This document shows, in pieces, positions 7,473-14,698 of a stretch of DNA of 16,581 bases (its first letter is position 1; each line of letters starts with the position of its first letter). A model generated the notes under the pieces. That model worked only from the letters and a program-made list of their open reading frames with translations. It was not told the origin of the DNA and did not search any database. The position numbers and the translations under genes are program-made. This DNA comes from CAZHRJ01 sp964534765 (GTDB taxonomy: Bacteria > Lindowbacteria > 2-12-FULL-62-27): positions 1 to 16,581 of the forward strand of contig CAZHRJ010000067.1 in NCBI GenBank assembly GCA_964534765.1, written 5' to 3'.

Positions 7473-8833
7473 CAGATCCGCTCGAAGTATCGCCGGCGTT
7501 CCCAGTCGGTCACCGCCCGGTCCGACGCCTCCTGTTCGGCGCGGAAGAAATGAAGATAATGCTCAAAGACATCCCGGCCCAATGTCGCCCGGGCAAATTC
7601 GCTCCGCTCAAACAGGTCGGTCGCATCCCGAAGGGTCCGGGGCACATGCGGCAGTTTGCGGGCGGAGTAAACATCTCCCTCGAACATCGGCGGCGGCTCG
7701 ACTTTCCGGGCGATCCCGTCAAGGCCCGATGCCATGGCCGCCGCGTAGACCAGGTAGGGATTGCAGTCCGCGCCCGGGATCCGGCATTCAATCCTCAAGC
7801 TCTCTTTCTCCCCAATAATCCGGAATCCCGCGGTCCGGTTGTCATAACTCCAGGCCAGACGCGTCGGCGCCCACGACGCCGTCTGATACCGCTTGTAGGC
7901 GTTGACGGTCGATGCGTAAAAAACCATGAACTCCCGGACTCGCTCGATCCAGCCGCCAAGAAACCATCGAAATATGTCCGACCCTCCCGACTTGCCGGCA
8001 AAAATGTTCCGGCCCGATTTCCAGAGTGAGAGATGAATGTGACAGCTCGACCCGGCCTGGTCCGACGCGAACTTCGACATGAACGTCACGCTCCGGCCCA
8101 TCCGGTCCGCGAGTTCCTTGAGACACTGCTTGAAAATGCTGTGCCGGTCAGCCATATCGAGAACCGGGGCGTATCGGATGTTCAGTTCATGCTGGCCCAG
8201 CCCCCATTCGCCTTTGGAATTCTCCACCGGAATGCCGGATGCGGCCAGATGCCGACGCGCGGCGCCGTTGAATTCCTCCTCGCGCGTCCCCTGAAGCATG
8301 TGGTAATCCTCGATGTACCAGCCGGCCGGCTGAAGGCCGGCGTATTTTTTTTGCGAACATTCCCGGAATGAATCCTGAAACAGGTAGTACTCCAGCTCCG
8401 ATGCGGCAAAGACCGTGTATCCCAGTTTCTTCGCCTTCTCGGCCTGCCGGCGGAGAATCGACCGGGGCGCCTGCGTGATCGGGTCGTGGGTTTTCACATC
8501 GAGCAGATCGCAGATCACCATGGCCGAGCGGTCAAGCCATGAAGCGGTACGGAGGGTGGACAGGTCCGGGGCCATGTGGAAATCGCCATATCCTTTTCCC
8601 CAGTTCGCGTAGGCGTATCCGGGCACCGGGTCCATTTCCATATCCGTGGTCAGGAGATAATTGCAGGCATGCGTGCCGCGGTCGATGGCCTGATCCAGAA
8701 AAAATCCGGCATCCAGCCGTTTGCCCATGAGCCGGCCATAGAGATCCGGAAACACCAGCAACACCGTGTCGATCCCGCCGGACCGGACCTGTCGCTTCAA
8801 CTCATTGACCGTCAATAATCCATTTCGGCTCAT
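7472..8833 (-). CDS. Glutamine synthetase-like gamma-glutamyl-amine ligase (PuuA/GlnA-like)
   Basis: A 453-residue glutamine-synthetase-fold enzyme, predicted to join the gamma-carboxyl of glutamate to an amine using ATP. Metal-binding E146/E148 lie in ASELEYYLF, with H215/E216 in GLGQHELN, H265/H267 in GSSCHIHLSLW, the ATP/Glu-binding segment SYDNRTAGFR (329-338) and E349 in LRIECRIPGADCNPYL. The phrase YQTASWAPTRLAWSYDNRTA is typical of the PuuA/FluG-like branch, not housekeeping GlnA. The open frame extends upstream to 9193, but that part has no GS similarity and overlaps the coiled-coil gene; ATG 8833 gives the normal length. AGAGG lies immediately before the ATG, an unusually close spacing. 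It is the first gene of the operon. Putrescine, ethanolamine or another amine could be the substrate. Confidence 0.92.
   Translation of the reverse strand: MSRNGLLTVNELKRQVRSGGIDTVLLVFPDLYGRLMGKRLDAGFFLDQAIDRGTHACNYLLTTDMEMDPVPGYAYANWGKGYGDFHMAPDLSTLRTASWLDRSAMVICDLLDVKTHDPITQAPRSILRRQAEKAKKLGYTVFAASELEYYLFQDSFRECSQKKYAGLQPAGWYIEDYHMLQGTREEEFNGAARRHLAASGIPVENSKGEWGLGQHELNIRYAPVLDMADRHSIFKQCLKELADRMGRSVTFMSKFASDQAGSSCHIHLSLWKSGRNIFAGKSGGSDIFRWFLGGWIERVREFMVFYASTVNAYKRYQTASWAPTRLAWSYDNRTAGFRIIGEKESLRIECRIPGADCNPYLVYAAAMASGLDGIARKVEPPPMFEGDVYSARKLPHVPRTLRDATDLFERSEFARATLGRDVFEHYLHFFRAEQEASDRAVTDWERRRYFERI
8321..8352 (+). terminator. Terminator-like hairpin antisense to the synthetase gene
   Basis: On the + strand GCCGGCC (8321-8327) and GGCCGGC (8335-8341) make a perfect 7-bp GC stem with a 7-base loop, followed 3 bases later by eight T (8345-8352). 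This has the full form of a factor-independent terminator but lies inside the - strand coding region, so it would act only on antisense transcripts. Coding constraints may explain it. Confidence 0.3.
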
Positions 8834-8840
8834 CCTCTGA

Positions 8841-8869
8841 ACCCTAAACTCGTCCGGCGCGGGCGTCAA
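8841..8869 (-). promoter_or_regulatory. Weak candidate promoter of the gamma-glutamyl amine operon
   Basis: On the - strand TTGACG (8869-8864) is followed after 17 bases by TAGGGT (8846-8841), a good -35 but poor -10. Transcription would begin at the ATG itself, giving an almost leaderless mRNA. That fits the badly spaced AGAGG but remains weak. The alternative is readthrough from the coiled-coil gene 128 bases upstream. Confidence 0.25.
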
Positions 8870-8961
8870 GTCGGGCCACAAGGTTTGCGGACCGTCCGGG
8901 ATCGGCGAGCCCAAAAATTGGGAGCCCGTGATGCAGACGAAAAAATAGATGAAATGCTTAT

Positions 8962-9228
8962 TTAGAGTTTGTCCACGATTCTCATTATTGCTTTGGTGTG
9001 AATGTCCGAGACCTTTTTGAGCGTAGCCGTTTGTTGTTCGAGCTTGTCGTTTCGACGCACCATCTCCACAAACATTTTCCGATTTTCTTGGCGCATCTCG
9101 ACCATGTCCCTCCGAAACTCCGCCATCTCCTGTCGTGACTGCCTCTGCCCTTCGATCAGGGTTACCGTTGCCCGCTTCAGCACTCGGGCCCACTCGGGAA
9201 TGCCATTCGATCCGTTGCCTTTTCTCAT
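8962..9228 (-). CDS. Small coiled-coil hypothetical protein
   Basis: An 88-residue protein I cannot assign. From about residue 25 to the end it is a continuous heptad-like helix rich in Glu, Arg, Gln and Met (QEMAEFRRDMVEMRQENRK), with no cysteine, signal peptide or membrane segment, so a cytoplasmic coiled-coil oligomer is likely. It is supported as a real gene by a GGAGG ribosome-binding site (9243-9239, 10 bases before ATG) and a good sigma-70-like promoter just upstream. It lies 128 bases before the synthetase gene on the same strand and is divergent from the DUF2779 nuclease gene, so it could belong to either unit or to neither. Small standalone coiled-coil proteins like this are common in environmental genomes and rarely characterised. 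Confidence 0.75.
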   Translation of the reverse strand: MRKGNGSNGIPEWARVLKRATVTLIEGQRQSRQEMAEFRRDMVEMRQENRKMFVEMVRRNDKLEQQTATLKKVSDIHTKAIMRIVDKL

Positions 9229-9249
9229 ACGCTCACAACCTCCAATCGC

Positions 9250-9278
9250 AGTGTATCAATCCCGAATGACCCTGTCAA
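9250..9278 (-). promoter_or_regulatory. Sigma-70-like promoter for the coiled-coil gene
   Basis: The - strand reads TTGACA (9278-9273), a 17-base spacer and TACACT (9255-9250). The predicted start near 9243 falls at the GGAGG ribosome-binding site, giving a very short leader. The -35 is a consensus match and the -10 matches four of six. Confidence 0.55.
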
Positions 9279-9356
9279 AAAATCCCCGGGCGAGAACCGT
9301 CTATAATCCTCGATTCCTATTGATTTCACCCGCGGACTATACGATAGATAAGAGCG

Positions 9357-10856
9357 ATGGCAATACGCAGGCCGCTGATTTCCAAAAGCAAATTCCTGAA
9401 CGGCGTTCAATGCCTGAAGCTTCTCTGGCATGCCTGTCATACGCCCGAGACGATCCCGCCGGTCGATTCCGCCAAACAGGCGCTCTTTGATCAGGGAATC
9501 GAACTCAACCACTGGGCTCAGTCGCTCTTTGATTCCGGCTCCTCCGTCAATTGGGACGCCGGGTTCCAGGAAGGACTGGACGCCACGCGCCAGGCGTTGT
9601 CGAAGGGCAAGCCCATCTTCGAAGCCGGATTTCTCGTCAGCGACCTTTTCGCCCGGGTCGATGTCCTTCTTCCGGCTGAATCCGGGCGGTGGGCGATCGT
9701 CGAGGTCAAAAGCTCAACGCAAGTCAAGGACGAGCATATCGATGACGTGGCGTTTCAGAAATGGGTCTGCGAATCCGCCGGCCTCACCATCGCGGCCTGC
9801 GAGCTTGCCCTCATCGACACCACCTACGTTCGCAATGGCCCCATCGACGCGCACCGGCTGATCAAGCGGATCGACATCACAAAAGCGGTGACCGCGCGGG
9901 CCGCGACGCTGCCCGACCGGATCGGCCGGATGCGGGAGTCGCTGCGGACGACTCAAAGCCCGGACGTCCCGATCGGCCCGCATTGCATGGAACCCTATCC
10001 CTGTCCGCTCAAACCCAAATGCTGGGCCAATGTTCCGGCGAACAGTGTCTTCACACTCAAAAACGGCCGCGCGCTTGCCGGCAAACTCTGGGCGGAGGGT
10101 ATCCGCGAATTGAAAGACATTCCTCAGTCCCAGTCTCTTTCCCCCCAGCAGCTCATCCAGATCGAATGTGAAAAGTCCGGCGGCCAGATGCACGCCGATC
10201 CGGACCAGATTCGCGCGTTCCTGAACCTGTTGGTCTACCCGATCCATGTCCTCGATTTCGAAACCCTCAATCCCGGCATCCCCGTCTACGACGGATCGCG
10301 GCCCTATGAACAAATCCCATTCCAGTTTTCGCTTCATATTCAATCATCGCCCGATCAGGAGGCGTCCTGCGCCGGATACCTGCACGACGGCCGGACCGAT
10401 CCCCGGCCGCGGATTCTGCAAATGTTGAAAAAAGAAATCAGGCCCGAAGGGTCGATTCTGGCCTACAACGCCAAATTCGAGATCGGTGTCCTGGACGGCG
10501 CGACGAACGTGTATGCGGACTATCGGTCATGGTTCGACGAGATTCTGCCCCGATTTGTCGATGTCTATCAACCCTTCAAATCCTTTCACTATTATCATCC
10601 CGACCAGCTGGGCAGCGCGTCCCTCAAGGCGGTCTATCCCGCACTCGTGGGTGACGCCGGATATACGGACCTCCAAATCCGGGACGGCGCCACGGCCAGC
10701 CAGGAATTCTGCCGGGTCACGTTCCGTCAGTCGGCGCCCGACGATGTCCGGGCCGTCCGGCGCGCGCTCGAAGCCTATTGCTGCCAGGACACGGAGGGGC
10801 TGATCCAGGTGATCCGGGCTCTGGAAAAGCTGGCATCGCCCCAGTTGCGCGCATGA
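9357..10856 (+). CDS. DUF2779 protein: Cas4-like PD-(D/E)XK nuclease fused to a DEDD/RNase H-like exonuclease domain
   Basis: A 499-residue protein of the DUF2779 family. The N-terminal half resembles Cas4/RecB-type Fe-S nucleases: C19 (VQCLKLLW) plus a later trio C210, C216, C222 (HCMEPYPCPLKPKC) could ligate a 4Fe-4S cluster, and the nuclease core is E89, D102 (FARVDVLL), E116 and K118 (AIVEVKSST), with a QxxxW in place of QxxxY at 134. The C-terminal half is DUF2779, with D300/E302 (HVLDFETL), AYNAKFE (369-375), DVYQPF, YHPDQLGSASLK (413-424) and D478 (YCCQDTEG), the pattern of DEDD exonucleases. ATG 9357 follows AAGAG; TATAAT at 9302-9307 may be a -10 but lacks a -35. It overlaps the TPR-MBL gene by 4 bases (ATGA). 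A nucleic-acid-degrading or repair role is inferred; the substrate is unknown. Confidence 0.88.
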   Translation: MAIRRPLISKSKFLNGVQCLKLLWHACHTPETIPPVDSAKQALFDQGIELNHWAQSLFDSGSSVNWDAGFQEGLDATRQALSKGKPIFEAGFLVSDLFARVDVLLPAESGRWAIVEVKSSTQVKDEHIDDVAFQKWVCESAGLTIAACELALIDTTYVRNGPIDAHRLIKRIDITKAVTARAATLPDRIGRMRESLRTTQSPDVPIGPHCMEPYPCPLKPKCWANVPANSVFTLKNGRALAGKLWAEGIRELKDIPQSQSLSPQQLIQIECEKSGGQMHADPDQIRAFLNLLVYPIHVLDFETLNPGIPVYDGSRPYEQIPFQFSLHIQSSPDQEASCAGYLHDGRTDPRPRILQMLKKEIRPEGSILAYNAKFEIGVLDGATNVYADYRSWFDEILPRFVDVYQPFKSFHYYHPDQLGSASLKAVYPALVGDAGYTDLQIRDGATASQEFCRVTFRQSAPDDVRAVRRALEAYCCQDTEGLIQVIRALEKLASPQLRA

Positions 10857-13243
10857 TCCTCAGCCGGTTTCAGGCCGGGAGGCTTCTCAAGACGCTTGCA
10901 TCGGCCGAGTCGGCCCGGCGGTTTGTCGTCGTCTCATCCCACTGGAGCGTCAAACACGGGTTGGACGTCGCCATCGGCACCGGCAAGGCGGAATCGGCCG
11001 ATCTGACGGTCGTCGAGATCGACGGAGAAGAATGGGAGGAAATGCCGCCCAAGCGGCTCGCCGACACGCTCCGAAAGGCCCTTCGGGTCCCCGGATGGCG
11101 CGCGGACCAATCCAAATCATGGATTCGGACTCTGACCCGGCGATTCCGGAAAAAATCGCTCGTCCTTTTTTTCCCGTCTTCCCTCACCCTGACCGAGGAC
11201 TGCCGGCGGCTCTTTCAGTCGCTCCTGGCGTCCTACGAACAGTTCCATCTGACGTTCGTATTCGACATGGTCTGGAAGGATTTCCTGGTCGTTCACAAGC
11301 TCGGCGGCCGGCGCGCCGACACCAACCGGCGCGTCTCGTCGCTGGTCAAATCTCTCGGACAGATGTTGATGAACGCCCGCCGATGGGCCGCGGCACGGCG
11401 TGTCTACGACTTTCCCAATCCACTCCTCGCCCGGATATCCGACCCCGTACAGCGCGGCATCATCTGCCTCAATCTCGGCATCCTGGAACACAAACAATTC
11501 CACAGCATCCGGCGGGCCCTATTCCTGTTCCAAAAAAGCCGGGCGGCGCTTCGTAAGGCCAATCCGAATAATCCGCTTCTCCGGGTCGTCCATAATCATC
11601 TGGGGGAAATCTACATCTCGCTTGGCAAATACGAAGAGGCCGAAAATTCTTTCAAGACCGGATTGGAATACGCCCAGGAGGTCCAGGACGATTTCTCGAT
11701 GTCCATCACCTATTCCAGCCTCGGCCGAATCTACACGCGGCTTCACCGGCCGGTCGAGGCCGAAGACGCGTTCTGGACCGCCATGATGCATATGACGCGG
11801 TCGAACAAGTATGACGGCGTCCATCACATCCTCATCGGCATTGCCCAGCTCTACATCCGCCAGAATCGTCTTGCCGACGCACTGCGGATCGCCGAGGAGG
11901 CTTACGCCATCTCCTGCATGCTCAAATTCTCCGACGCCATCGGCCTATCGCAACTGTCTCGCGCATGGATTTACTGGCGGCTCGGCCGTATCCCGGAGGC
12001 CCGGGATGTCCTGGACAACGCCGTCAGAATCTTTACTCTGATCAAACAGAACTATCCGCTCGCTCTCGCTCACCACTACTATCTGCGATTCGCCACCCAT
12101 ATCGGCGATCAGGTCTTGGCCGACTCGCACCATCGCGCGGGAATTAAACTGGTCGACGACAATCGCTTTCAGGACATGCGGGCACTCTTTGACCGCGCCA
12201 ACATCGCCAAATGGGTTCGCGTGGAACAATCCGCCGGGTCAGCGTCTCTGACGCCCCAAGTGCCGGCATCTCCAATGCCGGCCGGGCCCGTTTCCAGGAC
12301 GCCCGAGGCCGCGCATCCGGCGCGCCGCGGGGTCGAACCGATGGAGGTGCGATTCTGGGGAACCCGCGGGTCGATTCCATCGGCATCGCCGCGGCACATC
12401 AAATATGGTGGGAACACCTCCTGTGTTTCCGTCCGCATCGGCAAAAAACTGATCATCTTCGACGCCGGAACCGGCATCCGGTTCCTGGGAAATGAGATCC
12501 TCGGATCGCCCGGACTCGACGCCGATATTCCCATTTTCATCAGCCATACCCACTGGGACCACATCCAGGGGTTCCCGTTTTTCCTGCCGGCTTACAGCCC
12601 CAAATATCATCTCCGAGTCTACGGCCCCGAAAGCTTCAATCATTCCATCTCGGACCTCTTCGCCATGCAGATGCGCTACGCCTTCTTTCCCGTCCGGCTC
12701 GGAGCGATGAAATCCAGGATCGATTTTCTGAGGACCCGCATGGGAACTATTGCGGCGCCGAATCTTCCGTGCGCCGTCACGGCATTCGTCCTCAACCATC
12801 CCGTCCTGGTGTACGGATACCGGATCGATTGGCAGGGCCGATCGCTGGTTTACGCAACCGACGTCGAGTGGCTCCGGAAAAACCGCCCGCCCCTGCCGGC
12901 CGGCGGCAGGCCGGCCCAGATGAAAGTGTACCAGCGGCTGGTCGACGTCGTGAACCGGAACCTGGAACCCTGTTTCAACCAGGCGGACGTTCTGATTTTC
13001 GACGCCATGTACACTGACGCTGAAATCAAAACCAAAACCGGATGGGGACACAGCACCCTCACGGACGCCGTTGATCTGGCCGCGCGCGCAAAAATCAAAA
13101 AGGTTTTCCTGTTTCACCACGATCCCGTCCACGACGACCGCCAGGTCGACGCGATGGAACGGGAGATCCGCGCCATGGCCCGCCGGCGGGGCCTGAGCGT
13201 CGACATCCGCGCCGCCCGGGAGGGCAGCGTCGTTCGGATTTGA
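10853..13243 (+). CDS. TPR-repeat / metallo-beta-lactamase fusion protein
   Basis: A 796-residue protein in three parts. Residues 1-190 match no domain I recognise: an alpha/beta-looking region (RFVVVSSHWSVKHG, SLVLFFPSSLTL, HLTFVFDMVWKDF) with no Walker A motif. Residues ~200-435 carry at least four or five TPR-like repeats, clearest at ~248-281 (LGEIYISLGKYEEAENSF), then ~282-315, 323-355 and 363-395, for protein binding. A Pro/Ala linker follows (~455-495). Residues 497-796 form an MBL-fold hydrolase: FWGTRGSIP, H565-T-H567-W-D569-H570, H649, D670, GWGHST and H755, a complete two-metal set like MBL phosphodiesterases of the RNase Z/cAMP-PDE type. I chose ATG 10853 over an in-frame upstream ATG because it makes an ATGA overlap with the nuclease gene. 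The MBL part might also start internally at 12341, but no ribosome-binding site is seen there. Confidence 0.88.
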   Translation: MILSRFQAGRLLKTLASAESARRFVVVSSHWSVKHGLDVAIGTGKAESADLTVVEIDGEEWEEMPPKRLADTLRKALRVPGWRADQSKSWIRTLTRRFRKKSLVLFFPSSLTLTEDCRRLFQSLLASYEQFHLTFVFDMVWKDFLVVHKLGGRRADTNRRVSSLVKSLGQMLMNARRWAAARRVYDFPNPLLARISDPVQRGIICLNLGILEHKQFHSIRRALFLFQKSRAALRKANPNNPLLRVVHNHLGEIYISLGKYEEAENSFKTGLEYAQEVQDDFSMSITYSSLGRIYTRLHRPVEAEDAFWTAMMHMTRSNKYDGVHHILIGIAQLYIRQNRLADALRIAEEAYAISCMLKFSDAIGLSQLSRAWIYWRLGRIPEARDVLDNAVRIFTLIKQNYPLALAHHYYLRFATHIGDQVLADSHHRAGIKLVDDNRFQDMRALFDRANIAKWVRVEQSAGSASLTPQVPASPMPAGPVSRTPEAAHPARRGVEPMEVRFWGTRGSIPSASPRHIKYGGNTSCVSVRIGKKLIIFDAGTGIRFLGNEILGSPGLDADIPIFISHTHWDHIQGFPFFLPAYSPKYHLRVYGPESFNHSISDLFAMQMRYAFFPVRLGAMKSRIDFLRTRMGTIAAPNLPCAVTAFVLNHPVLVYGYRIDWQGRSLVYATDVEWLRKNRPPLPAGGRPAQMKVYQRLVDVVNRNLEPCFNQADVLIFDAMYTDAEIKTKTGWGHSTLTDAVDLAARAKIKKVFLFHHDPVHDDRQVDAMEREIRAMARRRGLSVDIRAAREGSVVRI

Positions 13244-13257
13244 AAGGAATATCCGGG

Positions 13258-13983
13258 CTAGGAATTCTGATCGGGCAGGTGAATGCCGCACTCCTTTTTG
13301 TTGTCGACAGCGTTGAACCATCGCCATCGGCCGGCCCGTTTGTCCTCTCCGGGCCGAATTGGCGTGGTGCAGATGACACACCCAAAACTCGGATAGCCCT
13401 GGTCGTACAGGGGATGGGCCGGGAGATTGCGCTGCCTGACATGGGACTCGATTCGATCGTCCGACCAGTCAAACAAAGGATTGAGTTTTAATATCAGACG
13501 GCCACCCCGATTCAGGATCTCATAGAGCGGCGTTTGGGTTCGATGTTCCGACTGGGCGCGCCGTAAGCCCGTGATCCACACGTCTAGGCCGTCCAGCGCC
13601 CGCTCGTTTGGCTCGACCTTTCGAAGATGGCAACAGTGCTCCTGTTTTTCCTTGCTGTCAAAAAAGAGGTAGAGCCCGTGCCGATCAACCATTTTCCGGA
13701 TTTCCTCCGGGTCCGGCCGGTGGATTTCAATCCGGATGCCGTAACGCGATTCCAGCGTCCGGATGAAATCGTACGTCTCCGGCAACAAACGCTCGGTGTC
13801 GATCGTGTAGATCCGGATCCCGGCCAGTCTCTGCCGGGCGCAGGAATCAATCAGAATCACACCGCTGTGCTGAAAACTCGTCCCTATGCCCGCCCGGCTC
13901 GGAAACCGTTCCGCGGCCCACGCAAGCCGGCCATCGACGTCCAGCCGGTCCAGGACCGACAGATCATGTCCGAAAAACTCCAT
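13258..13983 (-). CDS. cysH: Adenylylsulfate / phosphoadenylylsulfate reductase
   Basis: A 241-residue reductase releasing sulfite from APS or PAPS in assimilatory sulfate reduction. The PP-loop-type SFQHSG (36-41) and IDTERLLPETY mark the family. C117-C118 (HCCHLRKVEP) and C202-x-x-C205 (GCVICTTP) form the 4Fe-4S signature of APS-using enzymes, and C232 in the C-terminal ECGIH is the catalytic cysteine that attacks the sulfur. Its ATG overlaps the cysC TAA by one base (TAATG), so the two are translated together. It ends 14 bases from the convergent TPR-MBL gene with no terminator visible between them. Neighbouring CysC makes PAPS, so a dual-specificity reductase is possible; the Fe-S signature favours APS. 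Confidence 0.93.
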   Translation of the reverse strand: MEFFGHDLSVLDRLDVDGRLAWAAERFPSRAGIGTSFQHSGVILIDSCARQRLAGIRIYTIDTERLLPETYDFIRTLESRYGIRIEIHRPDPEEIRKMVDRHGLYLFFDSKEKQEHCCHLRKVEPNERALDGLDVWITGLRRAQSEHRTQTPLYEILNRGGRLILKLNPLFDWSDDRIESHVRQRNLPAHPLYDQGYPSFGCVICTTPIRPGEDKRAGRWRWFNAVDNKKECGIHLPDQNS

Positions 13984-14594
13984 TACCCCAGATGCCCTTT
14001 GTCCCGGAGATACGCCATTAAAACATCGCCGGCTTCCGACACGCTCAGTTTCGCCGAATCCAAAACAATTTCCGCTTTCTCCGGAGCCTCGTATGGCGCC
14101 GAAATCCCCGTGAATTCAGGTATCTTTCCCTCCTTGGCTTTCTTATAGAGTCCCTTCGGATCGCGCTTCTCGCAGGTATCGATGTCGCATTCCACATAGA
14201 CTTCAATAAACTGCCCCGGCTTGACCAACCGCCTTGCGCTGTCCCGGTCTTTGCGGTAGGGGGAGATGAATGCGGTCAACGCAATCACGTTGGCGTCGAC
14301 GAACAGCGCCGCGACCTCCCCGATCCTGCGGATGTTTTCTTCCCTGTCTTTGGGCGAAAATCCGAGATCCTTGTTGAGTCCATGCCGGATGTTGTCTCCG
14401 TCCAGAACATAACTGACCCGGCCGCTTGAAAACAGTTTCCGCTCCACGTCTCGCGCAATGCTTGATTTGCCCGACGCCGACAGACCCGTAAACCACAGAA
14501 CCACACCCGTCTGGCTCATTTGCTTCTGCCGATCCGCCGGCGTAACGTCGCCCGCGTGCCACGTGATATTCGTTGCCTTCACTTCCACACTCAT
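13983..14594 (-). CDS. cysC: Adenylylsulfate (APS) kinase
   Basis: A 203-residue cytoplasmic kinase phosphorylating APS at the 3' position to give PAPS. It has Walker A GLSASGKS (37-44, Ala in place of the usual Gly), the substrate motif DGDNIRHGLN, LGFSPKDREENIRRIGEVA, and the lid-side AFISPYRKDR and DPKGLYKKA motifs. Length is normal for a standalone CysC. It has an excellent GAGGAGG ribosome-binding site six bases before ATG and a clear promoter (TTGACT-17-TACAAT). It is the first gene of the cysC-cysH pair and is divergent from the gene at 14699. No ATP sulfurylase (cysD/cysN or sat) is in the window, so APS must come from elsewhere. Confidence 0.95.
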   Translation of the reverse strand: MSVEVKATNITWHAGDVTPADRQKQMSQTGVVLWFTGLSASGKSSIARDVERKLFSSGRVSYVLDGDNIRHGLNKDLGFSPKDREENIRRIGEVAALFVDANVIALTAFISPYRKDRDSARRLVKPGQFIEVYVECDIDTCEKRDPKGLYKKAKEGKIPEFTGISAPYEAPEKAEIVLDSAKLSVSEAGDVLMAYLRDKGHLG

Positions 14595-14600
14595 GGGTCT

Positions 14601-14610
14601 CCTCCTCTCA
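14601..14610 (-). promoter_or_regulatory. Strong ribosome-binding site of cysC
   Basis: TGAGAGGAGG on the - strand ends six bases before the cysC ATG at 14594. It is the strongest Shine-Dalgarno in the window and fixes the start. Confidence 0.8.
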
Positions 14611-14620
14611 AATCCCGCCG

Positions 14621-14649
14621 ATTGTACGGAAGCCGACAGGGGAAGTCAA
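14621..14649 (-). promoter_or_regulatory. Sigma-70-like promoter of cysC-cysH
   Basis: The - strand has TTGACT (14649-14644), an exact 17-base spacer and TACAAT (14626-14621), five of six matches in each box. Transcription would start about 20 bases before the ATG, just upstream of the ribosome-binding site. No obvious operator was seen. Confidence 0.7.
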
Positions 14650-14661
14650 TCGCTCATTGGG

Positions 14662-14689
14662 TTGAAAAAAGGCTGGGCTTTAATGTAAA
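14662..14689 (+). promoter_or_regulatory. Weak candidate promoter for the gene at 14699
   Basis: TTGAAA (14662-14667), a 16-base spacer and TGTAAA (14684-14689) on the + strand, in the divergent region opposite cysC. The -35 is good and the -10 weak. AAAGG about six bases before the ATG could be the ribosome-binding site. Confidence 0.3.
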
Positions 14690-14698
14690 AGGTAAGCC

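Noticed and set aside
8905..8928. Possible terminator CCCAA-AAA-TTGGG after the coiled-coil gene
   Set aside because: Only a 5-bp stem with a 3-base loop, flanking mismatches and no T-run on the relevant strand.
8834..9193. N-terminal extension of the glutamine synthetase-like gene
   Set aside because: Would overlap the coiled-coil gene and adds non-homologous sequence; ATG 8833 gives the family's normal length.
9357..10856. Calling the DUF2779 gene a CRISPR Cas4
   Set aside because: The PD-(D/E)XK Fe-S domain is similar, but it is fused to a DEDD-like domain and there are no cas genes or CRISPR repeats in the window.
12891..12920. GC-rich palindromic stretch (GCCGGCCGGC-like) in the MBL region
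   Set aside because: Encodes PAGGRPA within the protein, no T-run follows, and such GCCGGC words are frequent throughout this GC-rich window.
12239..13381. 380-residue - strand open frame opposite the MBL domain
   Set aside because: Mirror frame of a region whose + strand encodes complete metal-binding motifs.
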